Of a stretch of 64,000 nt of DNA, positions 1 to 8,388 are shown piece by piece; within the stretch, counting starts at the first letter, position 1; each line of letters starts with the position of its first letter. Position numbers and translations under genes: made by a program. The notes beneath the pieces are model-generated. The model was not told the DNA's origin. It worked only from the letters and a program-made list of their open reading frames with translations, and did no database searches. Where the stretch lies: positions 1 through 64,000 of the forward strand of contig NZ_RYZH01000033.1 of NCBI RefSeq assembly GCF_003977685.1, written 5' to 3'. Origin of the DNA: Tautonia sociabilis. Lineage in GTDB: Bacteria > Planctomycetota > Planctomycetia > Isosphaerales > Isosphaeraceae.

Positions 1-81
1 AGAGCGTTGACGTACACGACGGGTCGCTGGGAGCAGTTCTGGGGCAGGCTCAGCCGGGAGGGATACCCGGTGGCGGCGTAA
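1..81 (+). CDS. 3' end of an unidentified gene, truncated by the window edge
   Basis: Frame 1 is open from the first base to a TAA at 79-81 and encodes 26 residues ending in S-R-E-G-Y-P-V-A-A. The fragment is rich in aromatic residues and arginine (T-G-R-W-E-Q-F-W-G-R). It is too short to assign to a family, and a chance open frame cannot be excluded in DNA this rich in GC. It would be transcribed in the same direction as the operon that starts at 395. Confidence 0.35.
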   Translation, partial: RALTYTTGRWEQFWGRLSREGYPVAA

Positions 82-394
82 GCGAGTCCGGAGGGGCCGC
101 GAACCACATCATTCGTCGGTCACACCCTCTCGAACGGAAGGCGGTGGAGGCGGAGGCCGATGGCCAAGCCGATCGGCGGACGGCGAATGACCGGGGATCG
201 ATGGCGGGGAAGGGATCGGACGCCGAGGACGGTCGATCCGAAGCGCTGATCGCCCCCCCGGAGGGTGCGTCTTCCCTCCGGATCGGACGTCAAGCACCGG
301 TCATCCGCACTCGGCCCTGGGCCTTGATCCGGACTCGTGCCCCATCGGACCTCGACCGGATCGGAGAATCCACAGCCGAGAGGAGAGCGACCCC
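82..394. other. Intergenic region, no gene seen
   Basis: About 310 bases between the partial gene at the window edge and the GTG start at 395. The open frames that cross it are arginine/proline-rich on both strands, as expected from GC-rich noncoding DNA. The only signal I can support is the AGGAGAG Shine-Dalgarno-like stretch about 8 bases before the GTG at 395. No convincing promoter or hairpin was found. Confidence 0.5.
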
Positions 395-1180
395 GTGGCC
401 CTCGACCGGACTCTGGTGCAGATTCGAGAGCGATCGTACCCAGACATCCTGGATCTGGCGTTGGTGGTCATCCGGCACCGGCCCGGAACGATCGGAGCGA
501 CGGCGGCGGCGGGGATCGCACCCTGGGCGGCGCTGAACGCCTGGCTGTTGCGCGAGGCGGGAGAGATTCGGGCGTTGGGGCACCTGTGGGCGATCATGCT
601 GGAGGCACCGATCGCCACGGCACCGCTGACGATCGTGCTCGGCGGCCTGATGTTCGGCTCCAAGCAGCGGCCGAGCCGGGTGATCGCCACGATGTTGGGC
701 CGACTAATGCCGATGATCCTGTACCAGTTCCTCCTTAGGAGCATCCTGATCGGGACGGTCGCGCTGGCCTGGCTGGTGCCGACGCGGATGGCCTTCGCCA
801 ACGAGGTGATCCTGCTAGAACGCGGGAGGTGGTGGAAGGTCTGGTCTCGGAGCACTGACCTGACGGCCGATCGATCGGGAGACCTGTTCGGCCAGTGGCT
901 GGCGGAGCTGGTCTTCGGATCGAGCTTCGTGATGGCCTTCTGGCTGGCGACGGGACAGATCGCTGGCGTCTTCGAGGGGGAGCTGACCTGGGCGCAGCCG
1001 GAGGTCGACCTGGTGTTCAACGGCTGGATGATTCTGGGGATCTGGATCGTGGTGGCCTTCCTCTCCGTGGTCCGGTTCCTGACCTACATCGACCAGCGGA
1101 TCCGACTGGAAGGCTGGGAGGTCGAGCTTCGGCTCCGGGCCGTCGGCCGGACGATGCGGGAGGAGCTGGAGGCATGGTGA
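395..1180 (+). CDS. Multi-pass membrane protein, first gene of a DUF4129/DUF4350 operon
   Basis: 261 residues. The start is a GTG preceded by AGGAGAG at a good distance; no upstream ATG has a comparable ribosome site. The protein has several hydrophobic segments (roughly residues 28-50, 70-90, 105-130, 165-190 and 205-230). It ends in a charged amphipathic tail with the pattern Y-I-D-Q-R-I-R-L-E-G-W-E-V-E-L. Membrane proteins ending in a similar 'DLRIRxEGxDxEL' helix often sit beside DUF4129 genes in actinobacteria and planctomycetes. I infer that it is a structural membrane partner of the two downstream proteins. The stop overlaps the start of the next gene, so translation is probably coupled. 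No catalytic motif is visible and no function is claimed. Confidence 0.75.
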   Translation: MALDRTLVQIRERSYPDILDLALVVIRHRPGTIGATAAAGIAPWAALNAWLLREAGEIRALGHLWAIMLEAPIATAPLTIVLGGLMFGSKQRPSRVIATMLGRLMPMILYQFLLRSILIGTVALAWLVPTRMAFANEVILLERGRWWKVWSRSTDLTADRSGDLFGQWLAELVFGSSFVMAFWLATGQIAGVFEGELTWAQPEVDLVFNGWMILGIWIVVAFLSVVRFLTYIDQRIRLEGWEVELRLRAVGRTMREELEAW

Positions 1181-1935
1181 GCCAAAGCCCGGCGACCGTC
1201 CTGCTCGCCCTGGCAATGGGCTTGATCGCTCCGGGAATCGGCGAGGCCCGGGAGGTGGAGGAAGCCGCCCCAGCCGATTCCGAAGCGGTCGGCGCCGTCC
1301 GGCAGGCCCTCCGCGGTCAGAGGTTCCCCTGGTACGACGCGACGGCCGACGACTTCCGCCCGGTCATGCCGCCGAGGATGCGGTCGTCGACCGGGAGCGG
1401 CTGGTGGAACTGGGACCTCGGCGAGGTGTCGCCGCGGGAGCTCGGCCAGCTGATCATCTTTCTCCTGCTGGCGGCCTCCCTGACCGCGCTGGTGCTGTTC
1501 ATCGCCCGGACCTGGCAGCGAAGGCTCCCGAACCAGGAGCGGCCGACGACTGGAAAACCAGCGCAGGTCACGGGCACGACGACCCGGATCGGCGCCCTGC
1601 CGACGGCCCTGGAGGTCGACGAGGCCGACCCGCTGGAGGCCGCCCGGCAGCTCCGGGAGCGGGGGGACCGCTCCCGAGCGGTCGTGCTGCTGTTCGCCCA
1701 TCAGTTGCTGGTCCTCGACCGGCTCGGGAAGATTCGGTTGGCCCCCGGTCGGACCGGGCGGCAGCTCGTCCGGTCGATCGAGGAGGCCGAGCTGCGCGAG
1801 CCGCTCTCCCGGTCGCTCCGGCTGTTCGAGGACGTTTACTATGGCCACCGCGAGCCGGACCCGGCCGCGTTCGAGGCCCTGTGGGCCGAGGCCGAGGAGG
1901 TGGACCGTCGCCTTGGCTCGGGGGGAAGACCATGA
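1174..1935 (+). CDS. DUF4129 domain membrane protein
   Basis: 253 residues. The ATG at 1174 lies inside the end of the previous gene and begins an N-terminal hydrophobic stretch with signal-peptide character. One transmembrane helix lies at about residues 94-113. The cytoplasmic C-terminal part (about 150-250) matches the DUF4129 pattern: a basic region, a hydrophobic helix (V-V-L-L-F-A-H-Q-L-L), an R-L-A-P-G-R-T-G-R-Q loop, and F-E-D-V-Y-Y-G near the end. DUF4129 commonly occurs in operons with a MoxR AAA ATPase, a DUF58 protein and transglutaminase-like proteins. The exact biochemical role is unknown. The end overlaps the next gene by ATGA. Confidence 0.8.
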   Translation: MVSQSPATVLLALAMGLIAPGIGEAREVEEAAPADSEAVGAVRQALRGQRFPWYDATADDFRPVMPPRMRSSTGSGWWNWDLGEVSPRELGQLIIFLLLAASLTALVLFIARTWQRRLPNQERPTTGKPAQVTGTTTRIGALPTALEVDEADPLEAARQLRERGDRSRAVVLLFAHQLLVLDRLGKIRLAPGRTGRQLVRSIEEAELREPLSRSLRLFEDVYYGHREPDPAAFEALWAEAEEVDRRLGSGGRP

Positions 1936-3089
1936 TCGCGAGCGGGCACGGGAGTCGAATCCTCGCGCTGGTGGCGATGGCGGCCGCCCTCTCCCTGTCC
2001 GGATGCGGCGAGGAGCGGATCGAGACGGAGTACGGTCGGATGCGGGGGCGGAGCGTCAATGGCACTGGCGCCTTCGCCGAGCTGCTCCGAGGCCGGGGGC
2101 ATGAGGTCCGCGCCGCCCGTCGCTTGAATGACGAGCTGGCCGGGTGGGCCGACACGATCGTCCGCTTCGCCCCCGAGCCGGGCCCGATCGAGCGGGACGA
2201 GGCCGACTGGTACCTCGATTGGCAGCTCTCCGGCCTTGGCCGCCGGCTGATCTTCGTCTGCCGAGACGGGGGAGCCGAGGCCGAATACTGGGCGGCCGCG
2301 CTCTCCTCGCTCCCGGCCGACGCTCCTCGCGTGCAGCGGGACCGGATCCTCCGCAAGCTCGGCGAGGCGGGAGGCTGGGGCTCCGATCCGGCTCCGCCCG
2401 ATCTTGAGCCGGCCGAGGCCCAGTTGTGGTTCTCGATCGACTCCAGCCGGGGGCTCACCGCGTCGGCGTCCACCCTGGATGGCCCCTGGGCCGAGGGAGT
2501 CGATCCGGCGGCCGCCAACGTGCCGATCAACCGCGCCATCGAACAGACCAGCGAGACGGAGATGCCGCTGCTGGTCGGCGATGGCCGGATCCTGGCGATG
2601 GACTGGGTCTGGGAAATGAACGAGGGAACCGATCCCTCGGCGGTGCTCGTTCTGGCCAACGGGTCGTTCCTGCTCAACGCGGCGATCGTGCCTAAGGCCA
2701 GGCGTTCCCTGACGCTTCGGGTGGCCGAATGGGCAGGGTCAACGCCCAGGAAGGTGGCGTTCGTCGAGGGCCCGTTCGTGTTCGGGGCCCAGCAGCCGCT
2801 GCCGACCCCCTGGGAAGTGATCCGACAGGTGCCCGAGCTTGGCATGGTCGCTGGGCACTTCCTGGCGTTCGCCCTTGCGGCGGCCCTGAGCCGGGCTGTC
2901 CTTCTCGGTCGCCCTCGGCCCGCTCCCTCGATCGCCCTCGATCGCCCGAGCGCCCACGCCGAAGCGCTCGGCCACCTGCTGGCCCGCGTCGGCGCCTCCC
3001 AGGCGGCCCGGTCGATCCTGGCCTCCTATCGCCGATGGCGGAGGCCGCAGCGAGCGGTCGACGCAAGGACGGAACCTGACAGCGGATAA
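1932..3089 (+). CDS. DUF4350 family protein with N-terminal lipoprotein-like signal
   Basis: 385 residues. It starts at the ATG of the ATGA overlap with the DUF4129 gene. The N-terminus has a hydrophobic segment ending L-S-L-S-G-C, an acceptable lipobox with Cys at about residue 26. Next comes the DUF4350 pattern: a G-T-G-A-F-A-E-L-L-R-G-R-G-H-E-V motif, an exposed strand/helix region, and a second membrane helix near residues 310-330 (H-F-L-A-F-A-L-A-A-A-L). In other bacteria this gene is usually followed by a MoxR-family ATPase and a DUF58 protein. Here the next gene lies on the opposite strand, so the module appears reduced or split. The function is unknown; a role in assembling or gating membrane complexes is inference only. 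Confidence 0.78.
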   Translation: MIASGHGSRILALVAMAAALSLSGCGEERIETEYGRMRGRSVNGTGAFAELLRGRGHEVRAARRLNDELAGWADTIVRFAPEPGPIERDEADWYLDWQLSGLGRRLIFVCRDGGAEAEYWAAALSSLPADAPRVQRDRILRKLGEAGGWGSDPAPPDLEPAEAQLWFSIDSSRGLTASASTLDGPWAEGVDPAAANVPINRAIEQTSETEMPLLVGDGRILAMDWVWEMNEGTDPSAVLVLANGSFLLNAAIVPKARRSLTLRVAEWAGSTPRKVAFVEGPFVFGAQQPLPTPWEVIRQVPELGMVAGHFLAFALAAALSRAVLLGRPRPAPSIALDRPSAHAEALGHLLARVGASQAARSILASYRRWRRPQRAVDARTEPDSG

Positions 3090-3217
3090 GTCGAAGCGGG
3101 GGGGAGAAGGCCGACCGGCAAGAGCGGAGGGGATCGGCCGCCGACTTCCGCCGTCGCCCGCAGCGATCGGCTCTCGACCGCCGGCCGGCTTCGGGCGCTG
3201 GTGGGCCCGGATTGAAG

Positions 3218-4204
3218 TCAGGAGGGGCTCGAGTCCTCCTGGGAGTCGAGGGCGGATCGCCAGAGGTCGAGCATGTCGGAGAGGGTCTGCTCGATCTTGA
3301 ACTCGGGCTGCCATCCGGTATGGGAGCGCAGCTTGGAGGAGTCGGCCAAGAGGAGGGGCTGGTCGACAGGGCGGACTCGGGAGGGATCGACGACGACCTC
3401 GACGGGGCGTCGGGCGAGGCGTCGGAGGATCTCAAGCATGGCGGTGAGCGAGATGTCGCGTCCGGTGCCGATGTTGTAGACCTCGCCGGGGAGGCCGAAC
3501 TCGGCGAGGAGGCGGTAGGCGCGGACGATGTCCCGGACGTCGGTGAAATCGCGGACGATCTCCAGGTTGCCGACCTCGAGGCGAGGGCGGGTGCCGCGTT
3601 CGACCTCGGCGACCTGCCGGGCGAAGCTGCTCAGCACGTAGCGGTCCTCCTGGCGAGGGCCGGCGTGGTTGAACGGCCGGGCGATGACCACGGGGGTTCC
3701 CCAGCAGAGCGCGTGCTGAATGCCCAGCAGGTCGGCGGCGGCCTTGCTGGCGGCGTAGGGGTTGTTCGGCCGCAAGGGGCAGCGCTCGGTGACGGGAAGG
3801 TCCGCCGGGGACGGGTTCCCGTAGCAGACGCCCGACCCGACCAGCAGGACGCGGGGGGTCGGGTGCAATCCCGAGGCCCGGACGGCCTCCAGCAAGGTCA
3901 TCGCGCCACCGAGGTTCAGTTCCCAGGTCTCCCGGGGATCGCTCAGGCTGGCGCTGGGGTTGGCCTGGGCGGCCAGGTGGTAGACGGCATCGGGACGCTG
4001 GCGGGCAAGGAGCCTCGTCAGCGACTCGACGGAGTCGACCCGGAGATCGAACGCCTCCAGTCGGATCGCCTGGGCCAGGTGCGAGGAGGGGCCCGACCAG
4101 ACCCCCGAGGAGGAAAGGCCGACGACCTCGTCCCCCCGTTCGATCAGGTGCTCGGCCAGATGGCCGCCCACGAAGCCGGTGATGCCCGTGATGAGGGCTC
4201 GCAT
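3218..4204 (-). CDS. NAD-dependent epimerase/dehydratase, GDP-6-deoxymannose reductase-like
   Basis: 328 residues, extended SDR family. The start is the ATG at 4204, because the Rossmann motif T-G-I-T-G-F-V-G-G-H (pattern GxxGxxG) begins at residue 6. Longer in-frame extensions are arginine/proline-rich and noncoding in character. Visible SDR features are V-Y-H-L-A-A-Q, the active-site region S-G-V-C-Y-G with an upstream Ser, and Y-A-A-S-K (catalytic Tyr/Lys). The sequence P-L-R-P-N-N-P-Y-A-A-S-K and the late V-R-D-F-T-D-V-R-D-I-V pattern resemble the GDP-mannose dehydratase/GDP-4-keto-6-deoxymannose reductase branch. The substrate is not proven. A role in making a deoxy sugar for surface glycans is likely, and a glycan operon lies 3 kb downstream. 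Confidence 0.85.
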   Translation of the reverse strand: MRALITGITGFVGGHLAEHLIERGDEVVGLSSSGVWSGPSSHLAQAIRLEAFDLRVDSVESLTRLLARQRPDAVYHLAAQANPSASLSDPRETWELNLGGAMTLLEAVRASGLHPTPRVLLVGSGVCYGNPSPADLPVTERCPLRPNNPYAASKAAADLLGIQHALCWGTPVVIARPFNHAGPRQEDRYVLSSFARQVAEVERGTRPRLEVGNLEIVRDFTDVRDIVRAYRLLAEFGLPGEVYNIGTGRDISLTAMLEILRRLARRPVEVVVDPSRVRPVDQPLLLADSSKLRSHTGWQPEFKIEQTLSDMLDLWRSALDSQEDSSPS

Positions 4205-4590
4205 CCCGATTGCCCCTCCTCCCCGCGGCCCTCGCGCTCGCGGCGGTTTCCAAGCGGCCACCGGCGCGGTGATCCCCACCGAGCGGCCAGGCCGGCGTGC
4301 CAGCCTAATCGGCGGAAGGGACCCGGACAAGGCGACCATCGCGAAGCGGGGCGGCACCGCCTCGCCTGGGGCCTGCTCACGATCAGGGAACGACTCCCAA
4401 TCACGGGAAATCGGCCGATTCTCTGGGGCCGGTCGAGCCGATACAATAGGAAATCTGGGCCCAGCTCTGAATCCTCGAGTCGATTCCGGGCCGAGGCTCC
4501 CGATGTCGGGGCGTTTCCCGGGCTGCCGCTCGCGTCGGGGCGAGCCCGTTGGACCCGGGGCTCGACCTCCTCCGATCGAGGACCCGTCCC
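4205..4590. other. Divergent intergenic region
   Basis: 386 bases between the minus-strand epimerase start and the plus-strand zinc-ribbon gene. It must hold the promoters of both. The plus-strand element CGATACAATAGG at 4439-4450 contains a -10-like TACAAT. I see no gene, and the open frames here are basic and low in complexity. Confidence 0.5.
4439..4450 (+). promoter_or_regulatory. -10-like element CGATACAATAGG before the zinc-ribbon gene
   Basis: TACAAT (4442-4447) matches the sigma70 -10 consensus at five of six positions and is AT-rich against a very GC-rich background. The hexamer 17 bases upstream is TTCTCT, a poor -35. The same 12-base word occurs again at 15663-15674, upstream of another plus-strand gene. 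It lies 141 bases before the ATG at 4591. Confidence 0.4.
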
Positions 4591-5343
4591 ATGATCCCAA
4601 TGAGCTGCCCGAACTGCGGGAGCCAGGGCGAAGTCCCGCTCGACCGGCTCAACAGCCGCCTGAAGTGCCGTAAGTGCGGGACGATGTTCTATATGGACGA
4701 GACCGGGCAGATCGTGCTCGGCGACCCGAACGCTCCTCGGAAGAACGGGAGGCGTGCCCACGCCAAGCAAGCGGGCCCGGGCCTGGACGTGGACTTGGAC
4801 CTGAGCCGGATGGTCCGGGATCTGCCCAAGCCGGTCCGGATCGGTGCCCTGGGGCTGGCGATCCTGGTGGCGATCGGCTATGGCGTCTCGACGTTGCTGG
4901 CGTCGATCGGCTTGCCGAAGGATGTCGAGGGCCGGACCAAGTATGTCGGCGAACTGTTCGTCGACAACAAGGTCGACGATCTGAGGGCGCTGGCCACCCC
5001 CGAGACGGCGGACGACCTGGTCCGGTGGCACGAGGAAACGCGCCCCGACCTCGCCTTCGAAGGTCCCCGGGTCGATCAAAACGACGTCTCCACCAGCGCT
5101 GTGGTGATGGACTCCAGCGACACGGCCGCCCAGAGCTTCGTGAGCCTGCTGGTCACCAACGCCCCTCCCGTCCCGAGAGGAGCGGCAACTATCGACGAAG
5201 GGCCTCAGTCCAAACTGACCCTGGTGCTCTACTGGAAGAAGTCGGGCGACCAGTGGCTCGTCGACGGCGCCCGGACCCTCCAGGAGGCGCTCAACCAGAA
5301 GCAGGCCGCCGAGCGATCGCGGAACCGGAGTCGGGGTCGCTGA
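4591..5343 (+). CDS. Zinc-ribbon, single-pass membrane protein of unknown function
   Basis: 250 residues. It begins with a compact zinc ribbon: C6-P-N-C9 and C26-R-K-C29, the MJ0042/'zinc-ribbon' type common at the N-termini of planctomycete and myxobacterial proteins. A basic linker follows, then one transmembrane segment at about residues 86-107 (I-G-A-L-G-L-A-I-L-V-A-I-G-Y-G). The C-terminal ~140 residues form a globular region with D-V-E-G-R-T-K-Y-V-G-E-L-F and repeated acidic helices. The predicted topology puts the zinc ribbon in the cytoplasm and the C-terminal domain outside it. An ATG three codons in is an alternative start. The function is unknown; sensing or scaffolding is a guess. 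Confidence 0.8.
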   Translation: MIPMSCPNCGSQGEVPLDRLNSRLKCRKCGTMFYMDETGQIVLGDPNAPRKNGRRAHAKQAGPGLDVDLDLSRMVRDLPKPVRIGALGLAILVAIGYGVSTLLASIGLPKDVEGRTKYVGELFVDNKVDDLRALATPETADDLVRWHEETRPDLAFEGPRVDQNDVSTSAVVMDSSDTAAQSFVSLLVTNAPPVPRGAATIDEGPQSKLTLVLYWKKSGDQWLVDGARTLQEALNQKQAAERSRNRSRGR

Positions 5344-5349
5344 GCGACC
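5335..5349 (+). terminator. Small hairpin spanning the stop codon
   Basis: GGTCGC (5335-5340) and GCGACC (5344-5349) form a perfect 6-bp stem with the TGA stop of the zinc-ribbon gene as its loop. No U-tract follows, so this is a weak terminator candidate between two convergent genes. The 5350-5587 stretch shows nothing else. Confidence 0.3.
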
Positions 5350-5587
5350 GCCTGCGCCCTTGAGACGATCGGAACGCAGTCACAGGGTCGGATGTCGCTC
5401 GGCCGCGACGGGAGGGCTGAGAATCTCCTCTGCCTCCCTTGAGTCGTTCCTGTCAAACGGTCGGGGAACTCGTCCGAGCAGGGCTCCAGAGCCACCGACA
5501 CGACAGGAAGGCCTCACCCCGAGCCCGATTCACGATCCGAGTCGATCTCCTTCTCGGACGTCGGGCCGCAAGCGGGGGCGGCGCGGC

Positions 5588-7072
5588 CTATCCACCGATG
5601 CCATCCCCCCTCAGATGCCGGGGGACGTATTCGGAGAATACGGTGGTGACGACCGCCCCCTGGTAGAGATCCCTGAGATACTCGTCGATCACCTCGGCCT
5701 CCTTTTCGGCCTTGAGGAGATCCCGGATCTCGTCCTGGACCTCCTCGAAGCGCTTCCGACCGGCCGGGACTCGGGATTCGAGCCGGACGATGTGGAGCCC
5801 GTCCGGCCCCTCGATGACCGCGCTGGTCTGGCCCGGGGCGAGCGATTCGAGCGCCTGGTTGACTTCGGCGACGGAATAGCTCCCCGGCGAGGACGTCCAC
5901 ATCCCCCCCTGGGGGGCGTTGGGCCCCTCGCTCAGCTGCTCGGCGACACGCTCGAACGGCTCCCCCCGCGCGAGGCGGGCCAGGGCCTGCTCGGCCTTGG
6001 CCCGGGCGGCGTCCCGGCTCGGGTGGTTGGCGAACCGGACGACCACCTCCCGCCAGGTGATCTCGGCGTCTCGGTGGAACGCCTCGTGGTCGCGATGCTC
6101 GTGGTAGTAGGCACGCATCTCGGGCAGGTCGACCCGGATCTTGGAGGTGACGTTCATCACCAGGTATTGCTGATAGATGAACTCCAGCTTGAAGGATTCG
6201 AGGATCTCCTCGAATGACTCACCGCGTTCAGCCAGGATCCGCTCCAGCTCGAAGCGGTCCTGGGCCTTGTACTGATTGAGCAGGCCGGGGAGCCGTTCGC
6301 GCTGGAAGTAATCGACGGCCCCCTTGTTGATCATTTCCCAGCGCTTGGGGTCCTTCAGCTCGTTGCGCCGGGCTTTCTGAATGACCAGCGAGCGGTCGAT
6401 CAAATGGTCGAGGATGTTCTGGGCCAGGGCGGTCCGCATCTCGGCGGTGGCCTGCCCCTCGGGATCGATCTCCCGGAGCCGTCGGGCGACGGCCGATTGC
6501 AGTTCGTTCCAGGTGATGATGTCGTTGTCGACACGGGCCGCCCATTCCCCGATCGGCTGCCCGATGGGTGCCGGGGGCTCAGTCGCCGAGGCCCGAGCGA
6601 CCGCCGCGTCGCCATCTCCCCCGGAGGCGGTCGGGGGCGGAAGGTCAACCTCCTCCCGATGCGAGGCGACCGCGCCAGGGTTCTCCGGCACTCCCTGAGC
6701 GCTGGTCGCCGTCGGGGAGGGGGGGGCCGGAGCGGCGGGCGGCCGCGCTGGATGCGACGCCAGCCGAGCCGGAGTGGCGACCGGCGGCGACTCGGCGGAT
6801 CCGGGAACGGTCGAGGAGGAGAGGCGGGGGGGTTCAACCGCTCTTTCGCCGTTGATGCCGGGGTGGACGCCTGAGGTCCGCACCACCGGGGCGGAGGAGT
6901 CTCCCGCCGGAGGGCTTGGGAACGGCCCCGAGTTGACCTGCTGCTCGATCGGGGGCAGACCGTCCGGCATGGCCGCGGGGGCGAGCCCGGCGGTCGGCCG
7001 GACGCCATCTCGGGTCTGCCCGCAGCCGATCAGCATCGCGGCGAACATCCCCAGCCCGACGAGCCGCTTCAT
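5588..7072 (-). CDS. Parvulin-type peptidyl-prolyl isomerase lipoprotein (SurA/PrsA-like)
   Basis: 494 residues. The chosen start (ATG at 7072) gives a clean lipoprotein signal: M-K-R-L, a hydrophobic core, then the lipobox L-I-G-C-G with Cys near residue 18. Residues ~20-170 are a Pro/Ala/Ser-rich linker. Residues ~175-330 are helical and resemble a SurA N-terminal chaperone domain (V-D-N-D-I-I-T-W near the beginning). Residues ~337-437 show the PpiC rotamase pattern: A-R-G-E-P-F-E-R-V-A, S-E-G-P-N-A-P-Q-G-G-M-W and G-P-D-G-L-H-I-V-R-L. The likely role is folding of exported proteins at the membrane or in the periplasm. It is transcribed divergently from the glycan operon at 7389. Confidence 0.87.
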   Translation of the reverse strand: MKRLVGLGMFAAMLIGCGQTRDGVRPTAGLAPAAMPDGLPPIEQQVNSGPFPSPPAGDSSAPVVRTSGVHPGINGERAVEPPRLSSSTVPGSAESPPVATPARLASHPARPPAAPAPPSPTATSAQGVPENPGAVASHREEVDLPPPTASGGDGDAAVARASATEPPAPIGQPIGEWAARVDNDIITWNELQSAVARRLREIDPEGQATAEMRTALAQNILDHLIDRSLVIQKARRNELKDPKRWEMINKGAVDYFQRERLPGLLNQYKAQDRFELERILAERGESFEEILESFKLEFIYQQYLVMNVTSKIRVDLPEMRAYYHEHRDHEAFHRDAEITWREVVVRFANHPSRDAARAKAEQALARLARGEPFERVAEQLSEGPNAPQGGMWTSSPGSYSVAEVNQALESLAPGQTSAVIEGPDGLHIVRLESRVPAGRKRFEEVQDEIRDLLKAEKEAEVIDEYLRDLYQGAVVTTVFSEYVPRHLRGDGIGG

Positions 7073-7388
7073 CGCCACCCCCCTCGACTCGACCTCGGCC
7101 GGCCGCCAGCGGTCGGCCCGTGCACCGGAACCGGTTCGAACTCGGACAATCAGTTCCCCGCCCGTCGGCGTCGGCCGGGAGAGGTCCCGGTCGGAATGGG
7201 GACCGCGACCGATCCGCGTGGTCCTTCTCAAGGATGTGAGGCCGCGACCATACGGCCAACCGGGAGGACCGGCAAGGCCAGTTTCACCCGTCGGCGAACC
7301 TCGGCTGGCGGCTCGCCTTGACCTCCGAGGCGCGGCCGCTTATCGTACCGCGGCCCCAGGGAGGGGCACGAACCGGGGGAAGGAACCC
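7073..7388. other. Divergent promoter region between the parvulin lipoprotein and the glycan operon
   Basis: 316 bases with no gene. It contains the strong plus-strand promoter at 7318-7346. The minus-strand promoter for the parvulin gene could not be identified with confidence. Frames extending the parvulin gene upstream into this region are basic and unlike a signal peptide. Confidence 0.55.
7318..7346 (+). promoter_or_regulatory. sigma70-like promoter of the glycan operon
   Basis: TTGACC at 7318-7323 and TATCGT at 7341-7346 are separated by exactly 17 bases. Transcription would start near 7353, about 36 bases before the GTG at 7389. The same TTGAC-N17-TATCGT form appears before purA on the other strand. 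Confidence 0.6.
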
Positions 7389-8336
7389 GTGGGCGCCGAT
7401 CGCTGCTGCATCCTGGTCCTCAACCACAACGGCCGAGACCTGCTGGCCGAGTGCCTCCCTTCGGTCGTCCGGGCCGCCGAGGCCGCGCCGATGCCCTGCG
7501 CCGTGGTTGTGGTCGACAACGCATCGACCGACGACTCGATCGCCCTGGTCCGCGATCGCTGGCCCTCGGTCCTCGTCGAGCGCGAACCGAATCGGGGGCT
7601 CGCCTCCTTCAACCGAGTGCTGGCGCGTCGGGATGAAGAGATCGCCCTGCTCCTGAACAACGACGTGAAGCTCGCTCCCGGAGCGGTCGCCCCACTCGTC
7701 GCGGCCCTCCAGGCGGATCCCGACGCGCTCTTCAGCGCCCCGGCGTGCTGGACCTTCGACGGCTCGACCTACGAAGGCATGCGCACTCGAGTCCGCATCC
7801 GGTACGGGCTCGTCCAGGGCCTCTGCCGCGTGCCCGGCTTCGAGGCCGAGGTCGACCGCCCCGGTCTGACCGCCAGCGCCGGGCCGGTCCTTGCGGTCGA
7901 CCGTCGCAAGTTCCTGGCGATTGGCGGCTACGACGAGTTGTTCTTCCCCGGGCGGATCGAGGATCTCGACCTCGGCTTCCGGGGCTGGATGGCCGGCTGG
8001 CGCGGCCTGTATGTGCCGGAATCGGTCGCCTATCACCGTGGGTTCGCCTCGTTCGGCCCGGCGTTCGGCCGATCGGGCTGCGACCTGCTGGCCATCCGCA
8101 ACACGCTGCTGTTCTCCTGGAAGAATCTCTCCGGTCGCCTGCTCGCCGGGCACCTGGCCTGGCTGGCGGTGCGGACGGTCGCGAGCGTGGCCACGGGTCG
8201 CACCGCCTTCGTGAGGGCGCTCGGGGATGCCCTCTCCCGGCTGGGATCGGTGCTGGACGCCCGGCGGTCGGCCGCGGCGGGAGCTGTCGGGAGGGTCGAT
8301 CGCCAGAACGCCTTCTTCCGAGAGTTCCGATGGTGA
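7389..8336 (+). CDS. Family 2 glycosyltransferase (rhamnosyltransferase-like)
   Basis: 315 residues. The start is a GTG preceded by GGAAGGA about 5 bases upstream. The N-terminal GT-A fold is clear: C-I-L-V-L-N-H-N-G-R-D-L-L, then V-V-V-V-D-N-A-S-T-D-D-S and L-L-L-N-N-D-V, which takes the place of the metal-binding DxD. Later motifs I-G-G-Y-D-E-L-F-F and E-D-L-D-L-G-F-R fit the acceptor side of WbbL/rhamnosyl-type GT2 enzymes. A weakly hydrophobic, basic C-terminus may attach it to the membrane. It probably transfers a sugar from a nucleotide donor onto a lipid-linked glycan, with the donor unknown. It is the first of five overlapping or closely spaced genes. Confidence 0.9.
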   Translation: MGADRCCILVLNHNGRDLLAECLPSVVRAAEAAPMPCAVVVVDNASTDDSIALVRDRWPSVLVEREPNRGLASFNRVLARRDEEIALLLNNDVKLAPGAVAPLVAALQADPDALFSAPACWTFDGSTYEGMRTRVRIRYGLVQGLCRVPGFEAEVDRPGLTASAGPVLAVDRRKFLAIGGYDELFFPGRIEDLDLGFRGWMAGWRGLYVPESVAYHRGFASFGPAFGRSGCDLLAIRNTLLFSWKNLSGRLLAGHLAWLAVRTVASVATGRTAFVRALGDALSRLGSVLDARRSAAAGAVGRVDRQNAFFREFRW

Positions 8337-8388
8337 TCGACTCGGCCTCCGACCGACCCCGAGGAGATCCGGCGCAGGGAGGCACCCG

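Noticed and set aside
4205-4600. Extended N-terminus of the epimerase to 4600
   Set aside because: The extra 132 residues are Arg/Pro-rich; the Rossmann motif should lie at the N-terminus, which fits the ATG at 4204.
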